A DNA stretch of 64,000 nucleotides from Hanleya hanleyi (GCA_036873755.1 JAVTVY010016089.1:1-64000); one strand, 5' to 3'; positions 33,948-45,419 are shown, counted from the first letter of the stretch. Translations and numbers: made by a program. Notes: generated from the sequence alone by a model not told the origin.

Positions 33948-34340
33948 AAATACCTGTAAATGAGCCAAAGGGGACCAGAGACTGGGGACCGCCTTCACAA
34001 AGATATAGAGAATGAACATATATAGAGAGTATAGTATATAGTGTTTGGTAAAGAAAGGGGCCAAAATATATGCAAATAACCATAAGGGGACGGGGTACTG
34101 GGGACAGCCAAGAGAAAGACATATATACTCATAAATACACTAATACCTGTAAATGAGCCAAAGGCGACTGGAGACTGGGGACCGCCTTCACAAAGATATA
34201 GAGAATGGACATATATAGAGAGTATAGTATATAGTGTTTGGTAAAGAAAGGGGCGAAAATATATGCAAATAACCAAAAGGGGACGGGGGACTGGGGACAG
34301 CCGAGAGAAAGGCATATACACTCATAAATACATACGTAAG
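33948..34340 (-). repeat. tandem duplication of about 195 bp in the right arm
   Basis: The block starting ACCTGTAAATGAGCCAAAGG and ending with CTCATAAATACA occurs twice in tandem here but only once in the left arm (31985-32165). It arose after, or was lost since, the inversion. Confidence 0.8.
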
Positions 34341-35896
34341 GAAAGAATGAATGAATGAATAAGACTAAATGATCAACTTGATTACTTTTATTATTACTAT
34401 ATATATATATATACACACACATATGTGTTTGAGACATGGGGTTAAATATTTATATATATATATATAGGTTAAGAAATTAATTTTTATATATAGGTAATAC
34501 CTTTATTTAACGTCACGTTACATGACTTACTAGCCGGACATGCGCTGTTCGGAGTTTCGGACAGGGTTATGATTTTCTACTTAGTTTCGCACAGAGATAC
34601 AACATGGATGCCAATATGGATTCCTAGCAGTGCTGTTCGAGGTACTTTGTCCTACATTATAGTGGGAGTGTGCTGGTGCGTGACGATAACTGACGATCGC
34701 TAAACAGGCAGATGGTCCATTGTCACATGACGTCTATTGTCATGTGACCACACAGACCGATATTCTGACTGTATTCTTTGCAAATACATCAAGGATGATT
34801 CTTGTGATATTCTGTATCTTAAGGATGTCCGCTGGTGGCTTTTGGCTTTGGCAGCCATTGTGCCTGTTTTTCCTATTGGGTTATCTCCCTTTTCTAGGTT
34901 AAGAGATAGGGATTTCCTTTAAAAGCCTTCTAGTCGAGAATTTTGCACACCAACGTCCATCCAATTTGATAAATTTTGATAGACAATGTGATTATCTGCA
35001 AACAGTTAGAACATAAGAAAAAGTTAAATAATATTTATATGAATTTTTCCCGAATATACTTCAAAACTAGGGCTATTCTCTATGATTTCTGGGTCATCAA
35101 ATTGAGCATGGGTCAGTCCACTTAACGTTGCCTACAGCTAAAAAATGCACACCAACCTATATTTTGAGATCTGGCGTCAGCCAGAGGCTCTTTAGAATGC
35201 TGTAGGGAATGGACAAAAGTGCAAACCGACTCACGGGATAGCCTTACGCTGCATGAAAGTAGTTCCACAGAGATGAGTTTTGGGGATCCTTAGTGGTTGA
35301 AAGGCTTTTTGTATGTCTATATTTAGTCACTAATAGTCACTTGGCATATATTTGATCCCTTATCTGCATTACATATTACTCTGTTCATTGTTTTCCCACA
35401 AAATATGAGATTAATACGCTCTAAAGTATGGCAGACTGGTATCGTCACTTTACCAAAGCTTGGACTCTGCTGAGAAAATTATACAGTTTAGCTGGTTAGG
35501 TGTATATGTGAGATATGCTCTACCATAGCAGCCAACCTGGCTACCATTGTCTCATTATCACCTTTGCAGGCCATTGTTTGCTTTTCTCACAAGAGCAGAA
35601 CAGAGACAGATTTATTGAAAGAAAACAATTCACTTCTCTGACAAAGGTTGCCTAAAGGAGATGTTCGGTTTGACCGTAATTTTTTCCTTAATGTGTTGCG
35701 TTTATAAACCGAAAATATAATTTCCTCTCGTTTACTTTAAAAGTTATCAGCTTGAGAGAGAAAATACTGAATTTTCATATTCTCAATTTTCACCGAGAAG
35801 AGATTTGTAAAAAAAATATTACGAGTATTAGAAAATGAGCATTTGTTTGTTTTTGCAATTTTTGGCGATATTTCTGAAGGGATTTCCCTTCATATA

Positions 35897-36001
35897 TAAA
35901 ATATGACACCTTTAACCAAAACGAGTATTACATATCGAAATGCGGTAGGTTTAATCCAAAATGATACTGAGAAATCGTTTTGGTTAAAGGTGTCATATTT
36001 T
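35897..36001. repeat. hairpin with 27-nt arms
   Basis: AAAATATGACACCTTTAACC and its reverse complement flank about 50 bp, just left of the 12.5 kb element. Arms match perfectly. Function unknown. Confidence 0.85.
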
Positions 36002-36096
36002 CATAATACTGAAATATATCAAAACGCTTGTAAAGCTCTGGAAGTGTGTTTTGTTCACCGCCATTCGGCACATGATTCCTCAAGTTGATAATCGTA

Positions 36097-36178
36097 ACAG
36101 CTGATTGGCCGAATGGTTACAGTGTCGGACTACAGATTAAAACAAAACCAACATTTTGGGTCGAATCTCCAAATCGCC
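36097..36178 (+). repeat. tRNA-derived SINE head or tRNA pseudogene
   Basis: TGGCCGAATGG matches the Pol III A box and GGGTCGAATCT matches the B box, about 40 bp apart, with a CGGACTACAGATT anticodon-arm-like segment between. Stems do not pair well enough for a functional tRNA. A pyrimidine-rich stretch follows. Confidence 0.5.
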
Positions 36179-36639
36179 GAAAAAATATTTTCATTTTTTC
36201 CTTTTTTCTCCCATCTTTATTTTGGACTTTAAAGTGCAATAGTGACAGTAGTATACAAAGCGTATTTGGAACAAACTTGACCTACTTAATGACGTCATTT
36301 GGGGGAGGAATGGGGAGGTCACGGGAGGGTCACAGAGGTCAAGTGCAGTATAGTTCCGGCAGAAAGACCAAAAAGCTACCTCCAGCACAGGAGAGTTCCA
36401 AATTTGCATATCACGTGACCCAGGTCAAAGATGTATTCATCCGCGGTGATGCGGTCATGTCTGGCGGTGATTCGGTCGCGGGAAAAAGCTTCCGCGGAGA
36501 AAAAGTAGTCCCAAAATGGCGGCCTTGTGGGTGGTGGCCAAAAGCTACCTCTAACACAGGAGAGTTCCAATTGCTGCAGGGGATGTATTCAGGATGTATT
36601 CATCCGCGGTGATGCGGTCTGGCCGCGGTTTTGGCGGTG

Positions 36640-37350
36640 ATTCGGTCTTGGGAAAAAGCTTCCGCGGAGAAAAAATAGTCCCTAGATAAAATGGTCCGAT
36701 TGGGTCGAGTGAGGTATCAAAGTGAAGCTTATGTGAAGGGGCATCTATTGAGCTTGGTTTGGGGTTGAACTATCGGCATTCTGCGCATGCGCGGTGGCCG
36801 AAGGGTATGAAAATAGACGTTTTGGAGCCAGGGGAGCCCCTAATGGTCCAATGGGGTCGAGTGAGGTATCAAAGTGAAGCTTATGTGAAGGGGCATCTGA
36901 TGGGCTGGGTGTGGGGTTGAACTATCGGCATTCTGCGCATGCGCGGTGGCCCAAGGGTATGAACATAGACGTTTTGGGAGCTAGCGAAGCCAATAATGGG
37001 CCGATGGGGTCGAGTGAGGTATCAAAGTGAAGCTTATGTGAAGGGGCATCTGACTGGACTAGCGGCTTGGGCGTTGTCACCATTCTGCGCATGCGCGGTG
37101 GCCCAAGGGTATGGAAATAGACGTTTTGGGATCGAGCGAAGACAATAATGGTCCAGTGGGGTCGAGTGAGGTATCAAAGTGAAGCCTATGTGAGGGGCAT
37201 CTGATGGGCTGGGTGTGGGGTTGAACTATCGGCATTCTGCGCATGCGCGGTGGCCCACGGGTATGGAAATAGACGTGTTGGTATCTAGGGGAGCCCCTAA
37301 TGGTCCGATGGAGGCATATGAGGTATCAAAGTGAAGCCTAGGTGAAGGGG
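36640..37350 (+). repeat. 152-bp satellite, left arm, four units
   Basis: The GCGCATGCGC core recurs at 36783, 36935, 37087 and 37239, exactly 152 bp apart. Units include GGGGTCGAGTGAGGTATCA and AAGTGAAGCTTATGTGAAGG. The right arm has three corresponding cores (47634, about 47785 mutated, 47938). Confidence 0.9.
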
Positions 37351-37359
37351 TATTTGATG

Positions 37360-37990
37360 GCTGGGTGGGTGCATGTAAAATCTTTCCTGAAAAAAAAAAC
37401 GGAACTCGGACTTTATTGAAAAATCCGGGGAAATGCCTATATGGGGTATGGGGGGTATATAGGTCGCCGGACTTAACGGGGCTTGCCTATCAATAGAGTT
37501 ATCTCCCCCTAGTTCCAGGGTGGGTGTATGTAAAAATTTTCCTGAAAAAATACGGAACACGGCCTTTATTCTAAATTACGGGAAAATGCCTATATGGGGT
37601 ATGGGGGTATAGGACCATCCTGAGAAACCCACTTCTCGACATTTGCGGTAGGGTTGTGGGGTCTCGTTTTCTTAGTCTCGTCAAGACAAACATGATAGGA
37701 AGTGTCCCGGAGCGAAACGGTGAAATTTTTGAAATGTACGATATAGCCCCATATAGACATATATATATAAATATATATTCCCATACTGGGATGTTTATCC
37801 TACTGGGAAACCTACTTCTAGACATTTGCGGTAGGGTTGTGGGGTCTCGTTTTCCACGTCTCGACATTTAAAACATGTTAGGAAGGGTCGCGGAGCGAAT
37901 CGGTGAAATTTTTGAAAAAAGTCACCAAGGCCTGGGTATGCCCATAGGCCTATACTGCATGGCTATGGGTGTATAGGGCCATACGGGGTG
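37360..37990. repeat. left-arm segment with two diverged tandem blocks
   Basis: GGAAATGCCTATATGGGGTA recurs at about 37428 and 37580, and ACATTTGCGGTAGGGTTGTG at about 37637 and 37819. Mirrored at 46880-47520 in the right arm. No gene. Confidence 0.7.
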
Positions 37991-37999
37991 GACATGTTG

Positions 38000-38790
38000 G
38001 AGTCTAGGTGAGTGCCTAATGGTTCAATGGGGTCGAGTGAGGTCTTGTTTTGAAGCTCTCGTGGAGGAGCACTTGACTACACTAATGGTTCGTCCGTGTT
38101 CAATAGTCTGCGCATGCGCAGACTGGCCCGTAGTATAGAAAGTAGGCATTTTGGGGGCTATGTGGGTGTGTGTTTGGGTTAGAGATGGGCTATTCACAGT
38201 TCGAATGGGTCGTGTGAGGTATCAATGTGAAGCTTGTGTGGGGTAGAGTCAGGATGGCGTGTTTTTAAATGCATGTCGCGTCAATATGCGCATGCGCAGT
38301 CTGGCCGTAGTAGAGAAATCAGGCATTTTGGGGGTATGTGGGTATGTGTTTGGGGTAGAGATGGACCGCTATGGGTCCGAAAGGGTCGTGGAAGGTGTCA
38401 AAGTGAAGCTTGTGTGGGTTAGAGTCAGAATGGTGTGTTTTTAAGTGCAAGTCGCGTTAATCTGCGCATGCGCAGTTGGTTGTAGTAAGTAAAGTGGCCA
38501 TTTTGATGAGCCTTTTGGGGCAGTACAGGAAGGTATTTGGTGTAGAGATGGACCATCCGCGTTGCGAATGCGCCATGGGAGGTGTCATGCTGTAGCTCTC
38601 GGAGTATAGACCCTGATTTGAGGGATATTTACAGCATCTGTGACGTCATTGGTGACGTCATCAGTACGAGTAGTAGCGAAAGTGGACATTTTTTAGCAGT
38701 GCAGGATGTTATTTGGTGTAGAGATGGACCATCCGCGGTCCAAATGGACCGTGTGAGGTGTCATCTTGTAGCAACGCCCACTAACACCAT
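38000..38790 (+). repeat. 175-180-bp satellite, left arm
   Basis: GCGCATGCGC cores at 38110, 38288 and 38464, with diverged units to about 38790. Units share GAGATGGACC and AGTGAAGCTTGTGTGGG. Mirrored in the right arm at about 46080-46870 (cores 46408, 46584, 46762). Confidence 0.85.
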
Positions 38791-39519
38791 GCTTAATGCT
38801 TCAACGCCCTGGTGAAATAGTTCAGAAGCTCTGATATTCCATGGAATTGTCACTAATTCTTCGAAATGCAGTGATGCCCGTCAACGCCCGTCGTTACACC
38901 TTAACACTCTAACATAACGCCATGATATACACCAGAGGAAGAACAACAACAGCAACAACAACAAGGATGACTCATGAGAGAACAACAAAAACAAGAAGTA
39001 TTTTTTCATATAGTTTATTCTCCCCAATGATACATCATACCCACGCTGGGGAGCCGCGTTGGGTATATTTACAATTCAAGAAGATTCTTATCCAATCAGA
39101 GGCCACCATTTGCATGTTTCATATTCGTTCTTGTCCGTTAAATGTATTCTTGTCCAATCAGAAGTCTCCATTTCCGAAAGTGCCATCTGAACCGTTTATT
39201 TTAATCATCGTCGGGCAGGCCAGGATACCGTTGAGCCACTGGTCAGTGGTCAGAACGTAACATTGGTCATTACCTCCACTATCCACTTGGTGTTACAATT
39301 CAAGAATACTCTTTGCATCTGTCATATTCGTTCCTGTCCGTTAGATGTATTCTTGTCCAATCAGAAGTCTCCATTTCAGAAAGTTCCATCTTCGGCCATG
39401 TTCGCTTTGAACCGTTTATTCGAATCATCGTCGGGCAGCCCAGGATACCGTTGAGGCAACATATCCTCAGATAGTTGCTTGTGTATTCTGAGTATCTGTC
39501 AGTGCATGGGTGAATACAT

Positions 39520-40444
39520 TCACCCGATGGGATGGTCGGTCAGCTTGGTCACGAAGAACGTAACATTGGTCACACTGTCCACTGTCCACTTGGTGTTGGG
39601 GCGTTGTTGTTGGGCCCATTCCAAGGGATCCACGGTGTTCAGTTTCTCCAGCATCGCCTCTAGCGACACTCGCTTAATGATGGTAAACGGTTGATCAAAT
39701 ACCTGGATGTTACTGCTCGGGTAAAAGTATCGGACTTGGACTGTCTCCTTATGCTGCAGCACATAACCAAACGCCAGATTCAATCTGAAGGCCGTAGTTT
39801 GATCGTTGAAGATGGCTTCCACGTAGCTACGTAGACGGGCGAGGTCGGTCAGTCGGCAATTGTAGATGATCTTGAATAGGGCGATGACGGTGGAAACAGT
39901 GCCGTATCATCGACCAATGGCGCCGATAGATGTCCCTCACTGGATGGGCGCCCTGTAAGAGATCGCTAGGAACATTTATGGGCTCGTCCAGAAAATGTTC
40001 GATGTTGTCAGGCGTATGACTCGAAACTGTAACGGTGGGGTCCGGCTGGATATCCAGGCTCTGCTGAACTGTAGGTATAGACGGGCTCTCCTTCATCGCA
40101 TCACCAGTGGCATTCGTCTCCCCGGGCTCATCTTCACTAGGTCTGACCTTCCGCGGCTCCTCTTCAGTAGGAAGTTGTCGCACATGCCATGATACCGGGG
40201 CATGAATCAACCGTTGGTGTCGCAGCAACTGACTGCGTCGTTTGAAGAGTTGACCACAACCGTTACATTGTTCCGTCGCGCCCTCGTTGAATGAGCGTTC
40301 GTAGCACAGTAAATGATCCTCCCGATTGAATGACCGTGCGCAGGTTGTACAAGTATACCGGGTATCGTTGTGGGTGGAGGCCTCGTGGCGTCTTAAATTA
40401 TCTAGACGAGTAAACGGCTTCTGGCAAGTTATGCAAGTGAACAT
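39520..40444 (-). pseudogene. C2H2-finger / Polinton PolB-N-like gene, copy 1
   Basis: About 307 codons with one 1-nt insertion near 39872, so it reads as 205 plus 100 residues. N-terminal fingers: finger 1 is intact (CITC...H...H, residues 4-25), finger 2 has lost its histidines, finger 3 is intact (CNGC...RHQRLIH). An acidic linker follows. The C-terminal domain has FRLNLAFGYVLQHKE, VRYFYPSSN, QRPNTKW and VTNVTFFV and ends HPIG-stop. From family knowledge this domain precedes PolB in some Polinton-type elements; the polymerase itself is absent. A TATA box lies 45-53 bp before the ATG. Confidence 0.68.
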
Positions 40445-40488
40445 CTTGGTGGTTGACAGAGTGTCTGATGAAACGGCCAGGCCGCTTC

Positions 40489-40497
40489 CCTTTTATA
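40489..40497 (-). promoter_or_regulatory. TATA box for copy 1
   Basis: TATAAAAGG on the minus strand, 45 bp before the ATG at 40444, inside GTGCTATAAAAGGGAAGCGG. The same block precedes copy 2. Confidence 0.7.
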
Positions 40498-40699
40498 GCA
40501 CGCTAGCTGGTGATCTATTTTTAGCACACTCAGTTCAACTATCCCCAAGTCGAGGGCCGAGCCGTGACATCTTCGGTAATCTCCGTGTCTCTTCGGTCAC
40601 CTCCGTAACGTCAACGATCAACATGTAGACATATAGAGTATGTACGGCATGTTATGGTATTCATCAGTGCATGATTGACGCATTCAGCCGATGGGGGTG

Positions 40700-41576
40700 G
40701 TCGATCAGCTTGGTAACGAAAAACGTAACATTGGTCATACTCTCCACTGTCCACTTGGTGTTGGGGCGTTGTTGTTAGGCCCATTCCAAGGGATCCACGG
40801 TGTCCAGTTTCTCCAGCATCGTTTCTAGCGACACTCGGTTAATGATGGTAAACGGTTGGTCAAATACCCAGATGTTACTGCTCTGGTAAAAATATCGGAA
40901 TTGGACTGTCTCCTTATGCTGCAGCACATAACCAAACGCCAGATTCAATCTGAAGGCCGTAGTTTGATCTTTGAAGATGGCTTCCACGTAGCTACGTAGA
41001 CGGGCGAGGTCGGTCAGTCGGAAATTGTAGATATCTTGAATAGGGCGATGACGGTAGAAACATTGCCGGATCATGGGCCAATGGCGCCGATAAATGTCAC
41101 TCACTGTATGGTCTTCGTGTAATAGATCGCTGGGAACATTTATGGGTTCGTCCACGAAGTGTACTTTGCCCTCCACGTCGTACAAAATCTAGCCCAAGGT
41201 CTTGTTGTCGGATTTTGACTGTTGAATTAGGGCGACATCATCATCGGCCCTCGTGCGATGGGTGGGAGTTCCCCTGTTTCGATATTGATGCCTACGGGCT
41301 CTTCTACCTGCAAACGTGGCTGCGGAACAGGGTGTCGTGTGCGTTGGTGTCGCAGCAACTGACTGGTCAGTTTGAAAAGCCGACCACATTCTTCGCATGG
41401 ACGCTTGGTACTTCATGGCGTGCACGTGTGTGGCGCTGTAAATGATCCGGGCGCTGAAACGACAGTGTACATATCGTACAGTTATACCGGGCGGTTCCTT
41501 CGTGCTTGGTAGCCTCATGGCGGTGCAAGTCGTGCAGACGAGTGAATGATTTCGAGCACGTAGTACAAGTGAACAT
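40700..41576 (-). pseudogene. C2H2-finger / Polinton PolB-N-like gene, copy 2
   Basis: Fingers 1 and 2 are intact (CTTC...RHEATKH; CTIC...RHTRARH) from the ATG at 41576. Finger 3 (CEEC...RHQRTRH) is in a second frame and the following segment in a third, so there are at least two frameshifts. TAG replaces the Gln of LGQILYDVEG and TAA replaces a Gln in WAQQQ; copy 3 has sense codons at both. It lies head-to-tail beside copy 1. The decay is older than that of copy 1. Confidence 0.7.
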
Positions 41577-41630
41577 CTTGGTGGTTGACAGAGTGTCTGA
41601 CGAAACGGCCAGGCCGCTTCCCTTTTATAG

Positions 41631-41639
41631 CACGCTAGC
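41631..41639 (-). promoter_or_regulatory. TATA box for copy 2
   Basis: TATAAAAGG on the minus strand, 55 bp before the ATG at 41576. The flanks (GACACTCTGTCAACCACCAAG toward the gene) match copy 1 closely, so the promoter was duplicated with the gene. Confidence 0.68.
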
Positions 41640-41814
41640 TGGTATCATGTTCGGGCACCTCCGTGTCTCTTCGGATATAAAAGTCCCCGGATGTAAAAGT
41701 GCCCGGATATTTACGAATGTTCCACCATTCCGGACTTCTATCAGGTCCATGTCCAGAAAGCTCTCATGTCCTGCATGTGAATAGTCATATTGTGTGTGTA
41801 TGCATGTGTGTATG

Positions 41815-41815
41815 C

Positions 41816-41870
<55 letters not shown>
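41815..41870 (+). repeat. (TG)n microsatellite
   Basis: Long TG run in the element spacer. A second, imperfect TG-rich tract lies at 44300-44460 on the same strand. Confidence 0.95.
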
Positions 41871-42684
41871 TGAAAGGTGTCAAATGGGGACATTGACATG
41901 AATACACACCTTTCAAATGGGGACCCCCCTCCAAACGGGGACGTCCCCGTTTGACTTAAGGCTTGAAACGTGCAGCCAAGCCTGTTTTTGGAACTCTCTA
42001 GTGAAATGAGGTAAATACGGTATACGTCCACATTTAGGCAGCAAAATTAAAGCGCGAGGTGTATGCGTGTGTTTCCCGCTCCGTGGAGAAAAAATCTGCT
42101 CAATACACACAGGTCCCCGTTTGCGCATGAATTAGTTAGTCACGTGACAACGAACGAAGAGAGATAAAACGAGACTGAAGAAAGAACAATACACGATTCG
42201 ACTGCGGGCAATATTGTACGGAACGTGAGTTGAATTTTCTGATTTACTTTGAAACACTTGTTTGATGGACATAAACCGAAAACGAAACAATATGCGTACC
42301 GTACCTAGTCAGATATTTTGTTTGTCCCCATGTTCCTGCAAATCAGAAGAAAATGCCAGAAGACAACAACAACAATCTTCCTTGAGGAATAGTTTATTAC
42401 TCAGTTGTTGATACTTCAACGTTGTCATTCGATAAAGTGGTAGACGGAAAACAACAACGACAACTAGACATTGTGGGTACAATGTCACGGTCTTTCCATG
42501 ACGTCCCCCAAAAGTATTATTTCGCTGTATCGTGATGTGGCATATACTACACATTTTCTGGAAAGTTTAATTTGTCAAGATTGCGAGAGCCTTAGATCGA
42601 GTGTGAACTTTCATCGTTATGCGCCGTTATCCAAACAATTGCTAAAAGATAAACTATTGAAAGTCTATGGTTTTCTGTATGAGT

Positions 42685-43046
42685 CATGTACTTCAACATC
42701 CTCATGGTACTCATATGAACAGTCACAATCAAAGCGTGACTGAGGTACATCATTTTTAGATGACGACTCTATAACGAATATTATGGATTCAGAATACTGA
42801 TCAGCGATACGGATTTGATATTTTGGAACATCATGATGTCTTGCCGGCATCATTGAAAACTGTTGACCGCTTCTCTCTTGCAGGAAACAAGCCTATGTTT
42901 ATGTATACTTTTGTCTTTTTGAATTTGGTGCTAATACTGTTATATGGAAATGGAATAGGTCTTTGGATTATGGACGCGGATATTCTCTAATGGACGACGG
43001 CTGGATTATGAATGACGGACTAGACGCTTGTAATTATCTGGGCACT
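42685..43046 (-). repeat. R2 dispersed repeat, copy 4
   Basis: Nearly full-length R2 on the minus strand, ending at CGCTTGTAATT on the plus strand. It matches 23902-24265 from end to end. Confidence 0.8.
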
Positions 43047-43252
43047 GAATATATGTCGCTCAATACTTATTTCTTCGTGTACATCAACATACTTCAAACA
43101 GCATGCTAATTGGGGGCGGAAATTGTATCCTGCCTGCAACAATGCGAATGCATTCTTACTGTCAATTCCAAACACATATATATATTTCCTCAATCCAAAT
43201 TGATGACCTGAACCAGAAACTTCAGCCTAGTATCCACAAATCGCCTGAAACA

Positions 43253-43605
43253 ACAACGAGATGCAGTTGCAGAGATGCCCGTTCAATTACGTATTGTGGC
43301 GCGCGATTTTAGTCGACTGGGTATTGTTCGTGAATTAGTAAAGAAATCACTACCTTCTTTTGACAGTCCATTCGTACTTCATCTGGGAACATTCCACGTA
43401 AACGGCGGCATGGAATATTCCCTCGTTTTAGGGTCTTTAATCCTAGACACCTAAATGCCATCCCTGCCGAGCTTGCTTAGAAAACAGCTAAGTTCCGACG
43501 CTCGCCGTGAAAGGAACACTCGCGCGTATTTGAAGACAGACGCGCGCACTTCCGGTGAAGCAAATTATTCACCATGTTTGTTTCCGAATACCAGTATCGA
43601 TGCAT
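43253..43605 (+). repeat. R3 repeat, copy 2
   Basis: Plus-strand partner of 19735-20100: GGCGCGCGATTTTAGTCGAC, TTCGTACTTCATCTGGGAAC, TTCCCTCGTTTTAGGGTC, ACGCGCGCACTTCCGG. Confidence 0.7.
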
Positions 43606-44299
43606 AATTTTCGCAAAATTTGAATAAATCGAAAATTTCAGAAATGGCTAATTATCTCTCAATCTTTCTGGTATCTTTTTATGGGTTCTACTGATGTCCT
43701 GCTACCTCATGTAATGACCTTATTTTATGATATACCTATAATTTGACAAAGATGTATATAGATGGTGGCGAATTGGACATCCGATTTTATTTACTTTTTT
43801 GCAATAACATCGACAAATGTTTTGTTTATTATGATCTGGGTCACCCCAGATCGAAACTGGCTGCGTCCAGCGACGTCCATGAAACGTGTTCAACGTTACA
43901 TGTAGTAATAAAACAGCAAAGTATGATAGAATTGGTTATATGTTCACTTGACATGTCCCTATTTAGCCTACATATCATTTGCAATAATAAATTTATTGAT
44001 GATGTCCCCATTTGGTTGGTTTTAAACATTTGTCCCCACTTGGATAGTCTACACTTGACGGAAGTGCGTCCCCATTTTAGCAGCATCTTTCACGGCGAGT
44101 GTGAAATGTGTGCGTCCCCACTTTGACAAGCTTGAACATTTTTGCCAAATTTCAGAATTTGATGGATCCAAAGGTCCAGTGGGCGTCTCTATGATTGCCT
44201 TTATTGGAATCTGAGGTTCATTTCTCTCTTGGCACCTTATTAACAAAGTCCCCATTTAGAGGGGTTGTGGCAGGCGTCCCCGGTTGACATCTTTCACAT
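43606..44299. other. spacer with GTCCCCATTT boxes, no gene
   Basis: GTCCCC(A/C)(T/C)TT recurs at about 44005, 44031, 44070, 44114 and 44249. The opposite orientation, AAATGGGGAC, occurs at 41883-41930. No coding motif recognised. Confidence 0.5.
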
Positions 44300-44422
44300 G
44301 TATGTGTGTGTGTATGCGTGTATGAGCGTGTGGGCTTGTGTGTGTGTATGCTTGCGTGTATGAGCGTGTGGGTTTGTGTGTGTGTGTGTATGCTTGCGTG
44401 TATGTGTGTGTATGTATGCCTT

Positions 44423-44456
<34 letters not shown>

Positions 44457-44460
44457 TGCG
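44300..44460 (+). repeat. TG-rich microsatellite tract
   Basis: TGTGTGTATGCTTGCGTGTATGAG-type imperfect units, then pure TG. Confidence 0.92.
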
Positions 44461-44472
44461 AGTGTGTTTCTT

Positions 44473-44827
44473 GGATCGGAGCTCTTGGAGCTCAAAGCCT
44501 GTGGAGCTCAGAAGACGGAAGTGACATTTGCATATGACCTCTGTGAGGTCACTTCCGCTTCCGTTCACGTGACCGGAAGTGACCTTTGACCCCGGCACAC
44601 CTGCTGTGTGTGTATGTGTGTGCTTGCGACTGCGTTTCTTGGATCGGAGCTCTTGGAGCTCAAAGCCTGTGGAGCTCAGAGGACGGAAGTGACATTTGCA
44701 TATGACCTCTGTGAGGTCACTTCCGCTTCCGTTCACGTGACCGGAAGTGACCTTTGACCCCGGCGCGCGCGGTGTAAAGGTTTCCACCGCGGTTTTTTGC
44801 GCGCCGGGGTCAAAGGTCACTTCCGGT
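44473..44827 (+). repeat. 168-bp tandem duplication ending in a 29-nt-arm hairpin
   Basis: GGATCGGAGCTCTTGGAGCT recurs at 44473 and 44641. Each unit carries GAGGTCACTTCCG and GGAAGTGACCTTTGACCCC. The second unit ends in a hairpin: arms 44740-44768 and 44799-44827 are perfect complements over 29 nt (ACCGGAAGTGACCTTTGACC...). The right arm directly abuts gene copy 3. Confidence 0.88.
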
Positions 44828-45379
44828 GTCGCCCTAATTCAACAGTCAAAATCCGACAACAAGACCTTGGGCCAGATTTTGTACGACGTGGAGGGCAAAG
44901 TACACTTCGTGGACGAACCCATAAATGTTCCCAGCGATCTCTTACACGAAGACCATCCAGTGAGTGACATTTATCGGCGCCATTGGCCCATGATCCGGCA
45001 ATGTTTCTACCGTCATCGCCCTATTCAAGATATCTACAATTTCCGACTGACCGACCTCGCCCGTCTACGTAGCTACGTGGAAGCCATCTTCAAAGATCAA
45101 ACTACGGCCTTCAGATTGAATCTGGCGTTTGGTTATGTGCTGCAGCATAAGGAGACAGTCCAATTCCGATACTTTTACCCGAGCAGTAACATCCAGGTAT
45201 TTGATCAACCGTTTACCATCATTAACCGAGTGTCGCTAGAGACGATGCTGGAGAAACTGTACACCGTGGATCCCTTGGAATGGGCCCAACAACAACGCCC
45301 CAACACCAAGTGGACAGTGGACAGTGTGACCAATGTTACGTTCTTCGTGACCAAGCTGACCGACCATCCCATCGGGTGA
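44828..45379 (+). pseudogene. Polinton PolB-N-like gene, copy 3 (finger-less)
   Basis: An uninterrupted frame encodes the domain also seen in copies 1 and 2: LGQILYDVEGKVHFVDEPI, DIYRRHWPMIRQCFYRHRPI, FRLNLAFGYVLQHKE, FRYFYPSSN, QRPNTKW and VTNVTFFV, ending HPIG-stop. The zinc fingers and promoter are replaced by the hairpin sequence at 44827, so it has no natural start; a frame open through the hairpin is fortuitous. This is the best-preserved copy of the domain and is inverted relative to copies 1 and 2. Confidence 0.7.
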
Positions 45380-45419
45380 ATGTATTCACCCATGCACTGA
45401 TAGATACTCAGAATGCACA

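Larger units (their letters stand above)
30719..35597. mobile_element. 4.9 kb inverted-repeat (foldback) element
   Basis: Left arm 30719-32447 is the reverse complement of right arm 33754-35597, with a 1.3 kb spacer. Outer ends share GAGAAAAGCAAACA.TGGCC; inner ends share CTTGCGCGTGCGCAGTTAA-type sequence. Arms contain TA-rich tracts (31826-31915, 34398-34466) and a weakly conserved 61-67 codon frame (YSDCILxKYIKDDSCDILYL) that is probably fortuitous. The spacer holds an R2 copy and a diverged piece of the 36-48 kb element. No target duplication was found, so it could be an element or an inverted segmental duplication. Confidence 0.8.

Noticed and set aside
31394..34922. Conserved 61-67 codon frame in both arms of the large inverted repeat as a gene
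   Set aside because: Conservation is expected from arm similarity alone; it is short, has no family match, and the arms show no codon-biased change.
36097..36178. Functional tRNA gene
   Set aside because: A and B boxes are present but acceptor and anticodon stems do not pair adequately.
44218..44820. 200-codon minus-strand frame rich in THTHTHT
   Set aside because: It is a translation of the TG microsatellite and duplicated hairpin sequence; no independent coding evidence.
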